NCBI GenBank assembly: GCA_051294375.1
Contig: CM119266.1
Coordinates: forward strand, 16,610,087 to 16,674,086
Direction: 5' to 3'
Source of the DNA: Paraspadella gotoi
Lineage: Eukaryota; Chaetognatha
DNA: 64,000 nucleotides
A program made the translations under genes and the position numbers. This document shows positions 1-12,421 of the stretch, piece by piece. Each line of letters opens with the position of its first letter. Within the stretch, counting starts at the first letter, position 1. The notes below the pieces were generated by a model. That model saw only the letters and a program-made list of their open reading frames with translations. It was not told the origin of the DNA and ran no database searches.

Positions 1-52
1 GGGGTGGGGTGTTGGAAAAGGGGAGAGGGGTGGGGTGTTGGAAAAGGGAGAT
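1..52. repeat. Short tandem G-rich repeat at window start
   Basis: A unit of roughly 28 bases beginning GGGGTGGGGTGTTGG occurs twice in a row, the second copy slightly shortened. The array may continue to the left of the window. Confidence 0.8.
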
Positions 53-676
53 ATGGGGTTAGAGAAGGGTCGTCGGAGGCCGGTCTGGAAATTCGTACGA
101 CTAATCGGCCACTAATTGGCTCTCGGACATAACGCCGACATATTCTAATCGGTAATATCAACAAAGTTACTTTTATTGTCACGAACAAATAAAAAAAAAG
201 GGTTAGTTTGAAAAAAAAATACAGAAAACAATAGTAATTACTATAAAAAACGATTAAAATAATTATCATCAGTAGAGACTTGAGAAATGATAACACTGTT
301 AGAAAGAATAACAAAGAATGGCCGAGCCGCGACCATGTAGAATAAAACGCTTGCTTAAGCGTTTTTCGTTTTTTTTTCCTTCTCCTCTCCCATTTAATGA
401 TTCAATACTATTAGTCCTACATCTTCTTCTCACATTTATCTCCATTTCATAACCCGTTCCCTTTTTCTTCCCTACTTTCGCTCCCTCAACCCATCCACCC
501 TCTGACGGTCCAACGTCGCGAATGTTTTTCCACATCCGATTTGAAGGATGATGTAGGGAAGACTGAAATATTGGATATGATCGCCCGATATCTCGCGGGG
601 TCAAAAATGAATACGAAAGAGACAGAAGAGAAAGAGAGAGAGAGAGATAGGGAGGGAGGGAGAGAGAAAGAGAGGG

Positions 677-726
<50 letters not shown>

Positions 727-1869
727 AGACTAAGATGATTTGAAGATTAATTTCTTCCGGGTGTCAGATCTTTTGGCAGACTTGTGTCCGAATCACGCGT
801 TTTGTTCGACCCAGTGGAACCAAAAGAGACGATTGAAAGAAAGCGGAATCTTGATGGAATCTCTCGCGAAGATTGTGAGATTGTGAGAAGTTTGATGGAA
901 TCGAATCTCTCACCGAAATTTCTGATGTCTCGTGAAGTTTAGAGTAATAACTTGTCAGATTTCGTGACAGAATTTTTTCTCGGGAAAAAACAAACAATCG
1001 GTCGAACACAACTTTTTTTTATCTGAGAGAAAGATGATGTCTCGTTTAATTCTTCATTCTTGTAACATATTCAATAGTCAAATAAATAGACAAGTCAGAT
1101 AAGATGAGAAGAGCAAAACTTTAAAATCGGATGAACAAAAATTTAATTCTTTTTAAACAATGGTTCATTGGCCTGGTACGCTAATCTAAAAGTTTTATCT
1201 TCCATGTAATTCGTTGTTTGTAAACATTATAAATACCTCTCCCTTTTAATCTCAAACGCAACGAAAAAGAAGAAAACCTTCCATGTAGAAAGATATCATG
1301 AATATATCTATCTAATAAATAATTATTATTTAATTATTTTTTATTTCTTTTATTTTTTGAGAAAGCTGATTTTCTCTGCTGCATTTCCCTTTGTCGATCG
1401 TCTTTATCCAATCCTATAGCTCTACCCTTCCTCGATTCTCCGACTCTTACTTTTTCCTTTCCTTTTTTCATTTCTCCTCTCCTACTCTCCCGCTTTCCTC
1501 CCGGAAGTTCACCTCGCCCCAATCAATCATGACCGGACCGGGGTGGAGGGGTGAAAAGGAGTGAAATCGGAAGGAGAGGTGGAGGAGGAGGAGGAGGGAG
1601 AGGAGAAAGATGTCCCGCCGAAGGTGGTTTGGCCTCTCATTGTAGATCCGAAGGGATACTCGTCCATCGATCTTCCGCGCGTCCGAGACAAAGGATGAAA
1701 AATGGCGGACGAGTTTCCCTCCAAACTCGGTTACATATTTTCGGAGGTCGAGAGGCGCGGGACCAAACTCTTGAATTCGCTGGGCTTGGGATGTCCTTGT
1801 TGGATGCTCGGGTTGGCTGTCGTCTCGTTTTCAAACAATTATAATCGGATTTTGGCGATAATTTTTTTT
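53..1869. other. Non-coding AT-rich DNA with a (GA)n tract
   Basis: No supported gene. It holds a (GA)n microsatellite at about 626-722 and A/T-rich sequence. A short frame with a good start context (ATG at 1702, reading MADEFPSKLGYIF) runs directly into the polypyrimidine tract that follows. It has no splice donor that I trust, so it is not called as a gene. Confidence 0.6.
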
Positions 1870-1882
1870 TTTTCTCTCCTCA

Positions 1883-1940
<58 letters not shown>

Positions 1941-2890
1941 TCTCTCTCTCTCTGCTCTCTCTCGTCTCTCTCCATCTCATCTCCGTCCTCTCTCTCATCT
2001 CTCTCTATCTCATCTAAGCCTTCATGCTCTCATCTCTCTTCTCGTCTCCCTTATTCTGCTATCACACTCCTCGGCCTCGGCTGCCTCGTCTCTCGTCTCT
2101 CACCCTCCCTCTCTCCCTCTCTCTCCGTTCCTCTCTCTCTTCTTCTCTTCTCTCCTCCTCTCTCTCTTCCTCAGCTCCACTTTCCCCTCTCTCGTGTCAT
2201 CCCCCTCGCCCTCCCCACCCGTCGACCGATAAGGTCTCAGTCTCCTCCTCAGACGGTCTCTCTCCCTTGCTCCTCCCTCTTCCTCTTCTCGTTTCTATCT
2301 CTTCTCTCGAATGTATCGTCGCCTCTCTCCGTCCTATCCCTCGAGGTCCTCCCCCCTCTCTCTCCTCTGCATCACCGCCGCTCCTTCCTATCCATCTTGT
2401 GATTCTCCTCTCCTCGCCTCTTCTCCTGGCACCTGCCGCCTTCCATCACTCCTCAGCTCTCTCTCCTCCTCTCTCTCTTTTCTCTGCTCCATCCCTCTCT
2501 CTCCCCCCTGCTCCCCTCCCTCTTTCTCTCTCCTCTCTCTTCTCCGTCCTCCATCTCTTTCCCTCACCTCTCTCTCCTATCTCCTCCTCCGCTCATACTT
2601 CCCCCTGCTCCCTCTCTCTCTCTCCCTCTCCTCCCCTGCCTTCAATCCCCCCTCTCCGCTCTCAGCGGCTCGTAGATCTCTCCTCTCCTCCTCCCTTCGC
2701 GTACTGTCTCTCCTCCCGTCAACCATCAGTCATTCGTCCTCCCTTCCCTCCCCATGCCTCGTCTGCTCCTTCCCATCTCCCCTCCCTCTTTCCTCCACTC
2801 GTCGCTTCCCCGTCATCCTCCGCTCTCATTCTCTCCTCTCTCTTACCTGCGCGCCCCCTCCTGTGTCGTCTCTCTCCTGATCTCCTCTGC
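1870..2890. repeat. One-kilobase polypyrimidine tract
   Basis: About 1 kb in which the plus strand is almost entirely C and T. It starts with an uninterrupted (CT)n run at about 1890-1940 and decays into mixed CT/CCT/TCC sequence. Open frames of up to 301 codons here are Ser/Leu/Pro low-complexity readings of the repeat, not genes. Confidence 0.85.
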
Positions 2891-4745
2891 GTCTCTTCTC
2901 GAAAAAAAAGCGATAATTGGTTCCAATGACGTTTTTTTATCGGTTGTCGACGCCAGATCCTTTTCGTGATGACTTTTTCCGTTCGTAGAATGCGTTTCTA
3001 CGAATTCAAAGATTTGACATTTCGCGCATGACAAATAAATTTGCTGAGAATAACTATCGAATTCCATTCGGGAGATCAAATTATCCACTAATTATCAAAT
3101 ATTACGAATTATGTTATTCGACACTCGAGAATCTCCTTCAATGTTTTATTAACCTGTGCTCATCCTTGTTTTGTTCTTAAAGTTTAAACGTCCTTCGCCT
3201 TCTTTTTTTTTCTCTCCTTTCACTGCGAAGCTTTTGTTTCCTTCTTTGCTAATGCGGTTATGATGACACTGTTTTTTTCCTTTGAGCAGCCGCGGCAAAG
3301 CGCCAATGCCGCCGACGTCACCGCCGCGGCAAAGCGCCAATGCCGCCGCCGCCTTCGCCATCCTGATAGTCGTTTACGTCTTTTTATGGACAACGGTTCA
3401 AGCATCCATCATCTTCGTACTCTTAGTACATCATGGCGTCTCAGCTTGTAATTACCATGTAAATTGTGTCGTCATGATCGTCGTCATCATAACAAGGCCG
3501 GGATTGCTCTCGTCGTCATCTTATTTGTCTTTAAAAACAATTAAAACGTTATGCTTATAAATATAAGCAAAAATAAAACGCTTTTATAAACAAAATGATT
3601 CTTTAAAGTTTATGTTTATTTTCAAGGTCATTTCTTCTACCTTTAGTCTTTAGTTTATGTGAGCATTGCAGGTGGCGATTCAGCAGAATTATTTTTTTTC
3701 TCTGTCTCTGTTTCTGTCTCTGTCTCTGTTTCTGTTTCTGTCTCTGTCTCTGTTTCTGTCTCTGTCTCTGTCTCTGTTTCTGTCTCTGTCTGGACTTGAT
3801 CGTCGCTGGCGTCGGCGACGCAATTTTCGTGGCATTAGAAGCGTCATTAGCGCCGCCGATTCGACATCTGGTCGCGAATAAAAGAACAACAAACTTTCGT
3901 CGCCATTTTCTTGTTTTATTTCCCATTTTTTCTGTCTTATTTCTTTTATTTACACTTTTAAGAACGGGGCAAATATTGATTATCACTGAGAGGCGTCCTG
4001 GGTTTCAAAACGTTTGCATTAAATGATAAAATTAACTGTTGAATGAGAATTATCAGTGGCTGAGGAACCGCGAAATCGCCCCCCGATCGACGAAAATAAA
4101 CTTATTAGAACTATCTCCATCTTCAGGCGTCACAGTTCCTGAACAGTAGTTTTTAATGTTCATCATCTAATTTCAATGAGAATGTCTGCCTATTTATTAG
4201 ATTAAACGAGCTCAAAAAATATTCAGACAAAATCATTTCCTTTTTTTTTTTATCCTTTAAATTACTGGAATTGAACAAACTGTTTGAAGTCTAATCCTTC
4301 CTTCTGACCAAAGTAAACAATGTTTACTAAACATATATGTAGAAAAAATATAAATTAAATTTAAAATGGATATAATCACGGTTTTTGTTTTAATATAAAA
4401 TATATTAACGGCTTGCCGCTGGCGGAACATAAAAAATAATGTCTGCCGGAAAAATCTATCAATCGTTCATACTAAACTTAACACATGAAACAACTAAACA
4501 TTTAACAACTTATACACAATACAGTTTGCCCATCGATATATATATATATATATATATTATAATATATAATATATGATAGTATAAAAATATATGTCTGAAA
4601 AATTGACATTTTCAGATTCAACAATAAAAAAAAAATATTAAAAATTAAAATAAAAAAAAAGAATAAAAAGAAAAACAAAATAAATAAAAAATATAAGGAA
4701 AAAATACAATTTTGTTATTACACCCCGCCGCTGACCACTACAGAC
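2891..4745. other. Intergenic or intronic DNA, several simple repeats
   Basis: No supported gene. Contents include a 25-base near-perfect tandem duplication (motif CCGCGGCAAAGCGCCAATGC) at about 3291-3345, a (CTGTYT)n array at about 3699-3791 and an AT-rich stretch with (TA)n at about 4538-4558. Confidence 0.6.
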
Positions 4746-5179
4746 NNNNNNNNNNNNNNNNNNNNNNNNNNNNNNNNNNNNNNNNNNNNNNNNNNNNNNN
4801 NNNNNNNNNNNNNNNNNNNNNNNNNNNNNNNNNNNNNNNNNNNNNNNNNNNNNNNNNNNNNNNNNNNNNNNNNNNNNNNNNNNNNNNNNNNNNNNNNNNN
4901 NNNNNNNNNNNNNNNNNNNNNNNNNNNNNNNNNNNNNNNNNNNNNNNNNNNNNNNNNNNNNNNNNNNNNNNNNNNNNNNNNNNNNNNNNNNNNNNNNNNN
5001 NNNNNNNNNNNNNNNNNNNNNNNNNNNNNNNNNNNNNNNNNNNNNNNNNNNNNNNNNNNNNNNNNNNNNNNNNNNNNNNNNNNNNNNNNNNNNNNNNNNN
5101 NNNNNNNNNNNNNNNNNNNNNNNNNNNNNNNNNNNNNNNNNNNNNNNNNNNNNNNNNNNNNNNNNNNNNNNNNNNNNNN
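4746..5179. other. Assembly gap, 434 N
   Basis: Run of N flanked by A/T-rich and G-rich sequence. Open frames that cross it are meaningless. Confidence 0.99.
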
Positions 5180-5985
5180 GGGGGGGAAAGAAGGCCGTTA
5201 TCTTTCCCTTAACTCAGCCCAAAGTTTCCGTTTGGCCCATGAGAAGACATCTGTTCCCCATAAAGAGGAATCGATGACCGCGCCTCGAGCCGTTTCTGTC
5301 TTTCCTTTCTCGACTATACCGCTCCCCCCCGTGTCCTTCTACCCCCATTTTTACCCCCTTTTCCTACCCCTCTTCATCAGCATTGGACTAGGGGGCAACA
5401 GGGGATATCATTTTCGTGAGGGGAGAAAATGAAAAAAAAAGGACTAACAAAATTTCTTTTTTTTTGTTTTTTTTTTGTTTTTTTGTTTAACGGAACGATT
5501 TGAACAACTCATCCAGGGTCGACGTCCAGATTTCCATTTTCAACTGACGAATCTCAAAGCTCTAAACTCCCACGCCTCTTTCCCTTTTGTTTTCACCAGA
5601 GTCATCGATTGCAATTTTTTCCCTTTTTTTTCCCTTTTTTATCTTTATCTTTCGCGATTGTTTCCNNNNNNNNNNCTTACGAGGAGAAAATCGAGGCCAT
5701 AATCTTATTATCTTATCTTTAATTACATATCCCATGGATACGATCATATTTATACACCAGAAATATAGTGTTTGTAAAAGATCAATCCACTTTAAACAAC
5801 AGAACAAAACGCTCGGCTAAAACGGAGACATTTTACGACTATTCGTTTACTTTCCGACATGCCAGGACCCCCCACACGTCCCCTATGTCAAAGCCTTTCT
5901 CGCGGCGAACTGTTGGAGCCATCCCACGAGACGGACCCATTTCCTTCCGCTTTGCTCCAATCAGCGTCGGTTTAATCTTTGACTT

Positions 5986-6173
5986 ACGCCCGTGATTACT
6001 CGGGAATGGCCCCGCCCTCCGTCGAGGCTGGTGCCGGCGCCACCGCCGCAACGCCGCTGCCGCCATTCCCGCCGCCACCGCCGTTTCTTTCGACCTCGAG
6101 GCGGAGGGAGAGGAGCGGAAATCCGATTGTAAAGGCGCGTGGGAGTCGACTTTTCGGCGAGCCTTTTTTGGTA
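5986..6173 (-). CDS. Candidate first coding exon in a CpG-rich island (minus strand)
   Basis: A GC-rich block in AT-rich surroundings ends, on the minus strand, at a canonical donor (GTAAGT at about 5980-5985). Two frames are open. One starts at an ATG in good context near 6076 and reads MAAAALRRWRRHQP into the donor. The other starts upstream, reads MFFASLPSLFHTKK, becomes Gly/Ala-rich and stops about 15 bases before the donor. I cannot decide between them, and a 5' UTR exon is also possible. No homology was recognised and no following exon was found. Confidence 0.25.
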
Positions 6174-6199
6174 TGAAAGAGACTGGGGAGCGAAGCAAA

Positions 6200-6554
6200 A
6201 AACATCTAACTGAACTGCAGTTTAATCAATAGCTAGATAGCTACTCTTAAATTGCTTGTTGGTTAAACTCAAATAGTACGGCGTTTAAAAAAGACACAAA
6301 ACTCAAGTTTCACGAGCAAGACGAGCAGAAATCAAACCTGCAAATGGAAACAGCGGCACAAAAATATATCCTTGGTTTAGATATATTTCATTTTTCGTGA
6401 CATTCACTAACTCTCTATTTCTTGGAACAAAGCTCAGTGCAGCGGGGAATTAAGCGTTTGCTTTTCCTGTCCTCAGTAGAGGGAAAGCGGACGAAAGGGA
6501 TAAGAAGGACCGGAATAAACGGATGAGAACCTTCGATGATGCAAATTAGCAAGG
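6200..6554. other. Unannotated AT-rich sequence
   Basis: Nothing gene-like or repetitive recognised between the CpG island and the gap. Confidence 0.5.
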
Positions 6555-7224
6555 NNNNNNNNNNNNNNNNNNNNNNNNNNNNNNNNNNNNNNNNNNNNNN
6601 NNNNNNNNNNNNNNNNNNNNNNNNNNNNNNNNNNNNNNNNNNNNNNNNNNNNNNNNNNNNNNNNNNNNNNNNNNNNNNNNNNNNNNNNNNNNNNNNNNNN
6701 NNNNNNNNNNNNNNNNNNNNNNNNNNNNNNNNNNNNNNNNNNNNNNNNNNNNNNNNNNNNNNNNNNNNNNNNNNNNNNNNNNNNNNNNNNNNNNNNNNNN
6801 NNNNNNNNNNNNNNNNNNNNNNNNNNNNNNNNNNNNNNNNNNNNNNNNNNNNNNNNNNNNNNNNNNNNNNNNNNNNNNNNNNNNNNNNNNNNNNNNNNNN
6901 NNNNNNNNNNNNNNNNNNNNNNNNNNNNNNNNNNNNNNNNNNNNNNNNNNNNNNNNNNNNNNNNNNNNNNNNNNNNNNNNNNNNNNNNNNNNNNNNNNNN
7001 NNNNNNNNNNNNNNNNNNNNNNNNNNNNNNNNNNNNNNNNNNNNNNNNNNNNNNNNNNNNNNNNNNNNNNNNNNNNNNNNNNNNNNNNNNNNNNNNNNNN
7101 NNNNNNNNNNNNNNNNNNNNNNNNNNNNNNNNNNNNNNNNNNNNNNNNNNNNNNNNNNNNNNNNNNNNNNNNNNNNNNNNNNNNNNNNNNNNNNNNNNNN
7201 NNNNNNNNNNNNNNNNNNNNNNNN
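6555..7224. other. Assembly gap, 670 N, ending in (CT)n
   Basis: Run of N whose right edge is immediately a CT repeat, suggesting assembly broke on a microsatellite. Confidence 0.99.
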
Positions 7225-8130
7225 CTCTCTCTCTCACTCCATTCTTCCTCTCTTTGCGCACTCATTCTCCCTTTTCCACGTTTCTCTTGTGTATTCAAAG
7301 TTGATTGGATTCAAATTAAAAGTAACTAAATCAAAGGATCTAATTCAAAGAACTTTTTTTGTCCGTTTTCACTTTGGTTGCTTCCGTGTGGTTTTAATTT
7401 GTTCGAAAGAAGATCGAAAGGGAGATGAGATGAGATGAGATGAGATGATGGTGATCAGGAGAAGATGGTGAAATGATGTGAAGAGTGAAAAGAGTTGAGG
7501 CGACCGGTGGGTACTAGGTAGGAGTAAATCTAAACAAATGATAATTAGTTAATTGGAGGCAAAATAAGATGTTGACAGTGAGGAAGCGAAATGGAAACCA
7601 AAACTATTAGTAGTAACCAGATGAAGAGTGGAAATTTCGTTGGAAACTCAGTTCAACTCGTAATTGCGTACGAACATTGTACGAACTAAATTGATGATGA
7701 ATTGAGCGTAAAATTAGTTTCGTTTTATTGTTAAAGCTTTTACTACGAATAATTCGAAATAAATCGCTTATGAAATTAACACCTAACAAGTAAGGTTCTT
7801 AATTCAAGGCCTAAAGCCTAAAGTAGTAAAGGCCTACTACGGCTGCCCTCGATAAAAAAAAATCGTTGAAGCTTCTCTGATTTCATTCATTCCAGATTTA
7901 GCTGTCGATCGGGAACGAATAACTCAATTAAGGCTGACCAGACTAACCCCGCTGATCCCATCGGGCAAAGTATGGCCTTAATTCCTATCGTAACTTAATA
8001 AATTCGGATGAGATGGCCGATTTGACCGATTAAGTATTAAATCGAGACCCATGTTTGATAATGAATCGTATTTTTTATTAGTTTCGTGGGAAAAATACGT
8101 ACATAAAACTACGTACATAGCAAAGAACGC
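7225..8130. other. Non-coding AT-rich sequence
   Basis: No supported gene. A short (GAGAT)n stretch lies at about 7424-7447, and a cluster of overlapping AGGCCT/CCTAAAG copies with inverted pieces at about 7807-7845 could form small hairpins. Confidence 0.5.
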
Positions 8131-8188
8131 TGGTGTTGCTGCTCATTGCGGCGCCACTTTTCGCTCGGTCAGTCCGCGCGTCGCTGCC

Positions 8189-8851
8189 ATGGCCGGGACG
8201 TTTGACCGGCACGAGCAGGTAATACCGTCTCGATGGTGGGACAGAACGATAGAGAGGCGTCGCCGCTGACGTGACGAAAACGACGACGACAAAAGGAACG
8301 TCGAGTAAGTGAACGACGACGATAAAGACGACGACCTGAGGAATCTGAACCTCACGTCTGGGATTTTGATTTATTCCCGCCGTAAAAAAAAAAGCACCTC
8401 CGTCCATCGGGACTTTTGAGGGCAAAGAAAGAGTGGGAAGAAAGTAAAGGAAGAAAGGGTGGAGGGTAAAAGGAGAAATAGGACGATGGAACGATTGAGA
8501 CGTTGGAGAACATTAAAAGAGGCGATCGCCTTGGATTTATTTTTAAACTTTGCCTACAGATATCCTTATAAAATTACAACTAAATATAACTAAATTATCT
8601 GTAAAGTTTTTAAACTAAGATATCGACCGTTGGCACACCTCGCAACGTCGAGTTATCTGTCTCCCGTCACGTTTTGTCACGCCGTTGACGTTCGACAAAA
8701 TCCGAATCGGTTTTTCTCTCCGTTTTGCCCTCGCCTCTTTTTTTTTTTTCAGCTGCTTGATTTTATTTTCGCAATTAAATCCGGGATGACCCACGACAGC
8801 GACAGAGCGGGAGAGCGGAAGGAAAGGGATAGGGTGGGGGAATGGAAATAA
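8189..8851 (+). CDS. Candidate two-exon small protein (exons 8189-8218 and 8753-8851)
   Basis: Unrecognised. The ATG sits in a textbook context (GCTGCCATGG) inside a CpG-rich island. Ten codons (MAGTFDRHEQ) lead to a CAG|GTAATA donor in phase 0. The intron (8219-8752) ends in a run of about 13 T followed by CAG. The second exon continues in the same phase with LLDFIFAIKSGMTHD, then a charged tail rich in Arg, Glu and Lys, and stops with TAA at 8851, giving 42 residues in all. Start context, donor, acceptor and phase all agree, but the product is short and the tail lies in purine-rich sequence. It could instead be the 5' part of a longer transcript. Confidence 0.3.
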
Positions 8852-9150
8852 CGGCGGACGAATGGAAACAATAGGGGGGTAGGGAAAAATGGAGGAGAGA
8901 GAAATTGGAAAACAAAATGAAGAAAAAAAAATGGATGAAGTAGTGATAGTTTAGTGTATGAAAAAAGGAGGTGTTATGGCAACGGGGGGAACTGTGTGAT
9001 GCCCGGGGTGTGAGCCATCTCCCGACAGCTGGCGCTCACGGCTTTGGACGTGCAATGACCACCCCATGTCACTGGCGTGTTTATGACGACACCATCACCA
9101 CATCACACCATCACACTAGCGTGACCATGAGGGGATTGAACACGGAACTC

Positions 9151-9229
9151 ACGAGTACTTAGCTGTCCAAGCAAGTGGGAATAGGTGAGTTTCACCGAGC
9201 TATACGGGAAGCGAATTTAGGATTCGCCG
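9151..9229 (-). repeat. Dispersed repeat, copy A (possibly tRNA-derived SINE)
   Basis: About 75 bases share blocks AGCTGTCCAAGC, AGCTATACGGGA and CGAATTTAGGATTC, in the same order and spacing, with the segment at 22133-22198. On the minus strand, GTATAGCTCGGTGA resembles a pol III A box and TGTTCAATCCCC, further on, resembles a B box. A SINE origin is therefore plausible but not proven. Two copies in 64 kb imply a moderately common element. Confidence 0.5.
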
Positions 9230-9673
9230 CAGTGTAAGAGTAAATATTGCAAACTGAAAAAAGAATAAGAAGGGGAAAAGGTCGGAGAGGAATTTTCCAC
9301 TCTTCTACTTTAAAAAGTGATAAAGTTGAACGAGTCAACAGTAAAGGACGATGAAGACTGATGAAGGAAATTGGTTTGCGTGGAGGAAATTGATGAGTGC
9401 GTGGAATCCACTTCCTTTTGGATGTGTTCATAAATATTTGGCAAAAACGAATAAAACTCCCTTAAAAACGCCCAATATCCAGGAGCAGAAGGAATCGAGC
9501 GAAAAGCGTCTGATGGGAAATTCATTAATTTAATGAACAGTTGCGTGAAAAATCGTCTGCTCGTCGAGTCTGAAAAAAAAAGGCTCCAAATTTCCCATTA
9601 AAGGCGAAGCACCGCCGATCGAAAATGGGCCAAATTTGAGATCCGGCCCAAGAACATTAGGGGCAAGAGAGAA

Positions 9674-9678
<5 letters not shown>

Positions 9679-9728
<50 letters not shown>
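9679..9728. repeat. (GA)n microsatellite
   Basis: Uninterrupted AG repeat of about 50 bases. Confidence 0.95.
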
Positions 9729-9731
<3 letters not shown>

Positions 9732-9801
9732 ATTAAGTTTCTTCATAGTAAAGCGAACATGTACTATATATACTCGTTTAAAACTAAAACGCTAAATTTT
9801 A

Positions 9802-9860
9802 CTTACGCCATCTCTGTTTAACTCCGCACCGCGTAATCTCTCCTCGCTCATTTCCCTTCT
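9802..9860 (-). CDS. Weak candidate first exon (minus strand)
   Basis: On the minus strand, an ATG followed by SEERLRGAELNRDG ends exactly at a GTAAGT donor. No downstream exon with compatible phase was identified, and short ORF-plus-donor combinations can occur by chance. Confidence 0.15.
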
Positions 9861-10098
9861 TTCATATTTTCTCTTTCTTTAAATCTTCTCTCTTCGAGTC
9901 TCGATCCACGCCGCGTGACGCAGTCCCCAGATTTGAATAATAACTTTTTAACGTCGACCAAAATTTCCATATTTTTTTCATTAGGGAGCCGCCGCCGAGT
10001 TGACGTGAGTCCAGCCGCGGAAAGTGAAAGAGAAATCCGGTGTTGGTTTGAAAATTTTCGGGAAAACCACATGTTCTCCCTTCTTGCCCAACCCCGCC

Positions 10099-10142
10099 AA
10101 AAAAAAAAAAAAAAAAAAAAAAAAACAAAAAAAAAAAAAAAA
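10099..10142. repeat. Poly(A) tract
   Basis: About 44 bases of A with a single interruption; could be the tail of a retroposed sequence, but no source element was recognised upstream. Confidence 0.9.
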
Positions 10143-10552
10143 GATTAGCGATTTATTTTTGATAAAATGACATTTACGTATGCGAGAAGTTAGAAACCCA
10201 ATATTTTGTAAACGCCTAAATGTAGAATTATGTCAATAATATCCACACGTATTATAAACTTGCGATATAGTCACTCCGTTCCACGGAGGTTTTCCAACAG
10301 CTGTCGTCTTCATCGTCGTCGGCGTCGGCGTCATCCGTACCAGGGACGAATTGCTTCGTATAACGGCGAGATATCCGAGCTAACTCCTCCCTAGGGTCCG
10401 CCTGGCACTAAGAGCCTTTGGCACTCTCTCTCCATCCTTCTTTTCTTTTCCGCCTTTATTTTTCCCATGTTCTTTTTTTTTTCCCTTTTCTTTGGGATCG
10501 ATTTCGGAGATGTCAATCAAGATGACGTTCGTAAAAGCGTCAAAAAAAAAAA

Positions 10553-11383
10553 NNNNNNNNNNNNNNNNNNNNNNNNNNNNNNNNNNNNNNNNNNNNNNNN
10601 NNNNNNNNNNNNNNNNNNNNNNNNNNNNNNNNNNNNNNNNNNNNNNNNNNNNNNNNNNNNNNNNNNNNNNNNNNNNNNNNNNNNNNNNNNNNNNNNNNNN
10701 NNNNNNNNNNNNNNNNNNNNNNNNNNNNNNNNNNNNNNNNNNNNNNNNNNNNNNNNNNNNNNNNNNNNNNNNNNNNNNNNNNNNNNNNNNNNNNNNNNNN
10801 NNNNNNNNNNNNNNNNNNNNNNNNNNNNNNNNNNNNNNNNNNNNNNNNNNNNNNNNNNNNNNNNNNNNNNNNNNNNNNNNNNNNNNNNNNNNNNNNNNNN
10901 NNNNNNNNNNNNNNNNNNNNNNNNNNNNNNNNNNNNNNNNNNNNNNNNNNNNNNNNNNNNNNNNNNNNNNNNNNNNNNNNNNNNNNNNNNNNNNNNNNNN
11001 NNNNNNNNNNNNNNNNNNNNNNNNNNNNNNNNNNNNNNNNNNNNNNNNNNNNNNNNNNNNNNNNNNNNNNNNNNNNNNNNNNNNNNNNNNNNNNNNNNNN
11101 NNNNNNNNNNNNNNNNNNNNNNNNNNNNNNNNNNNNNNNNNNNNNNNNNNNNNNNNNNNNNNNNNNNNNNNNNNNNNNNNNNNNNNNNNNNNNNNNNNNN
11201 NNNNNNNNNNNNNNNNNNNNNNNNNNNNNNNNNNNNNNNNNNNNNNNNNNNNNNNNNNNNNNNNNNNNNNNNNNNNNNNNNNNNNNNNNNNNNNNNNNNN
11301 NNNNNNNNNNNNNNNNNNNNNNNNNNNNNNNNNNNNNNNNNNNNNNNNNNNNNNNNNNNNNNNNNNNNNNNNNNNNNNNNNNN
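10553..11383. other. Assembly gap, 831 N
   Basis: Largest gap in the window, preceded by an A-run. Confidence 0.99.
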
Positions 11384-12239
11384 CCCTGCTCCTTCCTCCG
11401 TCCGCCTATCTCCTACACACTGCGTGGGGACTGGGGAGTTTCCCTGGAGATCTCTTTAGAAACTGTACCTCTGCGGGGGATTGACGGGGCCCGTGATAGA
11501 GATGGGTGGACAATTTTGACCCTTTCGTTTCTCCATTTTGCCCCTAGAATTAGAAATCTACTATGAAATTAAATTCAATAGGGGCGGGGGTTCAAAACTT
11601 TAGTCTTGAAGTCTACTTTTAGGTAAAAAAAGAATTTTTTAAAAAAGTTCGATTTTAATGCTTTTATTGTTGCTATTAAAATTACAATATAATGATAAAA
11701 AATTTTTTTTAATCAATCTTAACTTTTTTTGATGGATTCTGATAGAGCATAAAAAGTTAAATAAAAAATTTAACTACAACTTTCGAAAATATTTATGTTT
11801 TCTTGGTCAAAAGGTTAGCGACTCGGGTGCTCAAGTAGAATAATCCACGTCAATTATGTTAAGTATGATCGTAATCGGTTCTTCGACTCGAGACCTTTTT
11901 TTGCCCATGTTTATTAACTTCGATTTTATTAGTATTGTTTGATTACATGTTTACTATATTTAAATTAAAATTAAAATTAAAACCAATAGAAAAAAAAGTT
12001 CTTTTAAGGTCAATAAGATAACGTAACTTGGACACAACTTTCATATTTCATAATCACAAGGTAAAAATAACTTTATCGTGAAATAACTTGTTAATACTTG
12101 ATAATTCTCTCGGCATTTCGCGGCACTTTCCTTTATAGTGCACTTTCGTTCTTAATGTCACGCGCGACGCGAAGAAAGCGTTCATTCGCCCCCCCCTCCT
12201 AGGAGGCCATTTTTCTTTCCCGCCCCTTACCCTACTTAC
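11384..12239. other. Non-coding AT-rich sequence
   Basis: No supported gene or repeat. Long A/T-rich stretches with many stops in all frames. Confidence 0.5.
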
Positions 12240-12319
12240 CTTTTACCCTTTACCGTCTCACATTTAAAATGCCGCATTGCCTTCCGCGTCTCTCCCTCAC
12301 ACTCAATTCTGCACTCCAT
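12240..12319 (-). CDS. Candidate first coding exon (minus strand)
   Basis: On the minus strand, an in-frame TAA is followed by an ATG at 12317-12319 and 26 codons beginning MECRIECEGETRKAM, ending in phase 2 at AAAAG|GTAAGT, a near-consensus donor. The segment is less AT-rich than its surroundings. No homology recognised and no second exon located further left. It is kept because of the ORF and strong donor together, but it remains a prediction. Confidence 0.3.
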
Positions 12320-12369
12320 CCGCGATTCCCTCGCCACCCTAAACAACCCCAGCGTGCCAGATACTCTTT

Positions 12370-12389
12370 AACTCTCTCTCTGTCTCTCT

Positions 12390-12421
<32 letters not shown>
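12370..12421. repeat. (CT)n microsatellite
   Basis: Slightly interrupted CT repeat. Confidence 0.9.

Noticed and set aside
2024-2929. 301-codon plus-strand open frame
   Set aside because: Pure Ser/Leu/Pro low complexity produced by the polypyrimidine tract; several frames are open at once.
6473-7438. Long open frames over 6555-7224, and similar ones over the other gaps
   Set aside because: Most residues are N-derived; the frames have no sequence content.
10007-10012. Possible 20-base micro-exon before a GTGAGT donor (acceptor TTTCATTAG just upstream)
   Set aside because: No coding context on either side; splice-like motifs this short recur by chance in AT-rich DNA.
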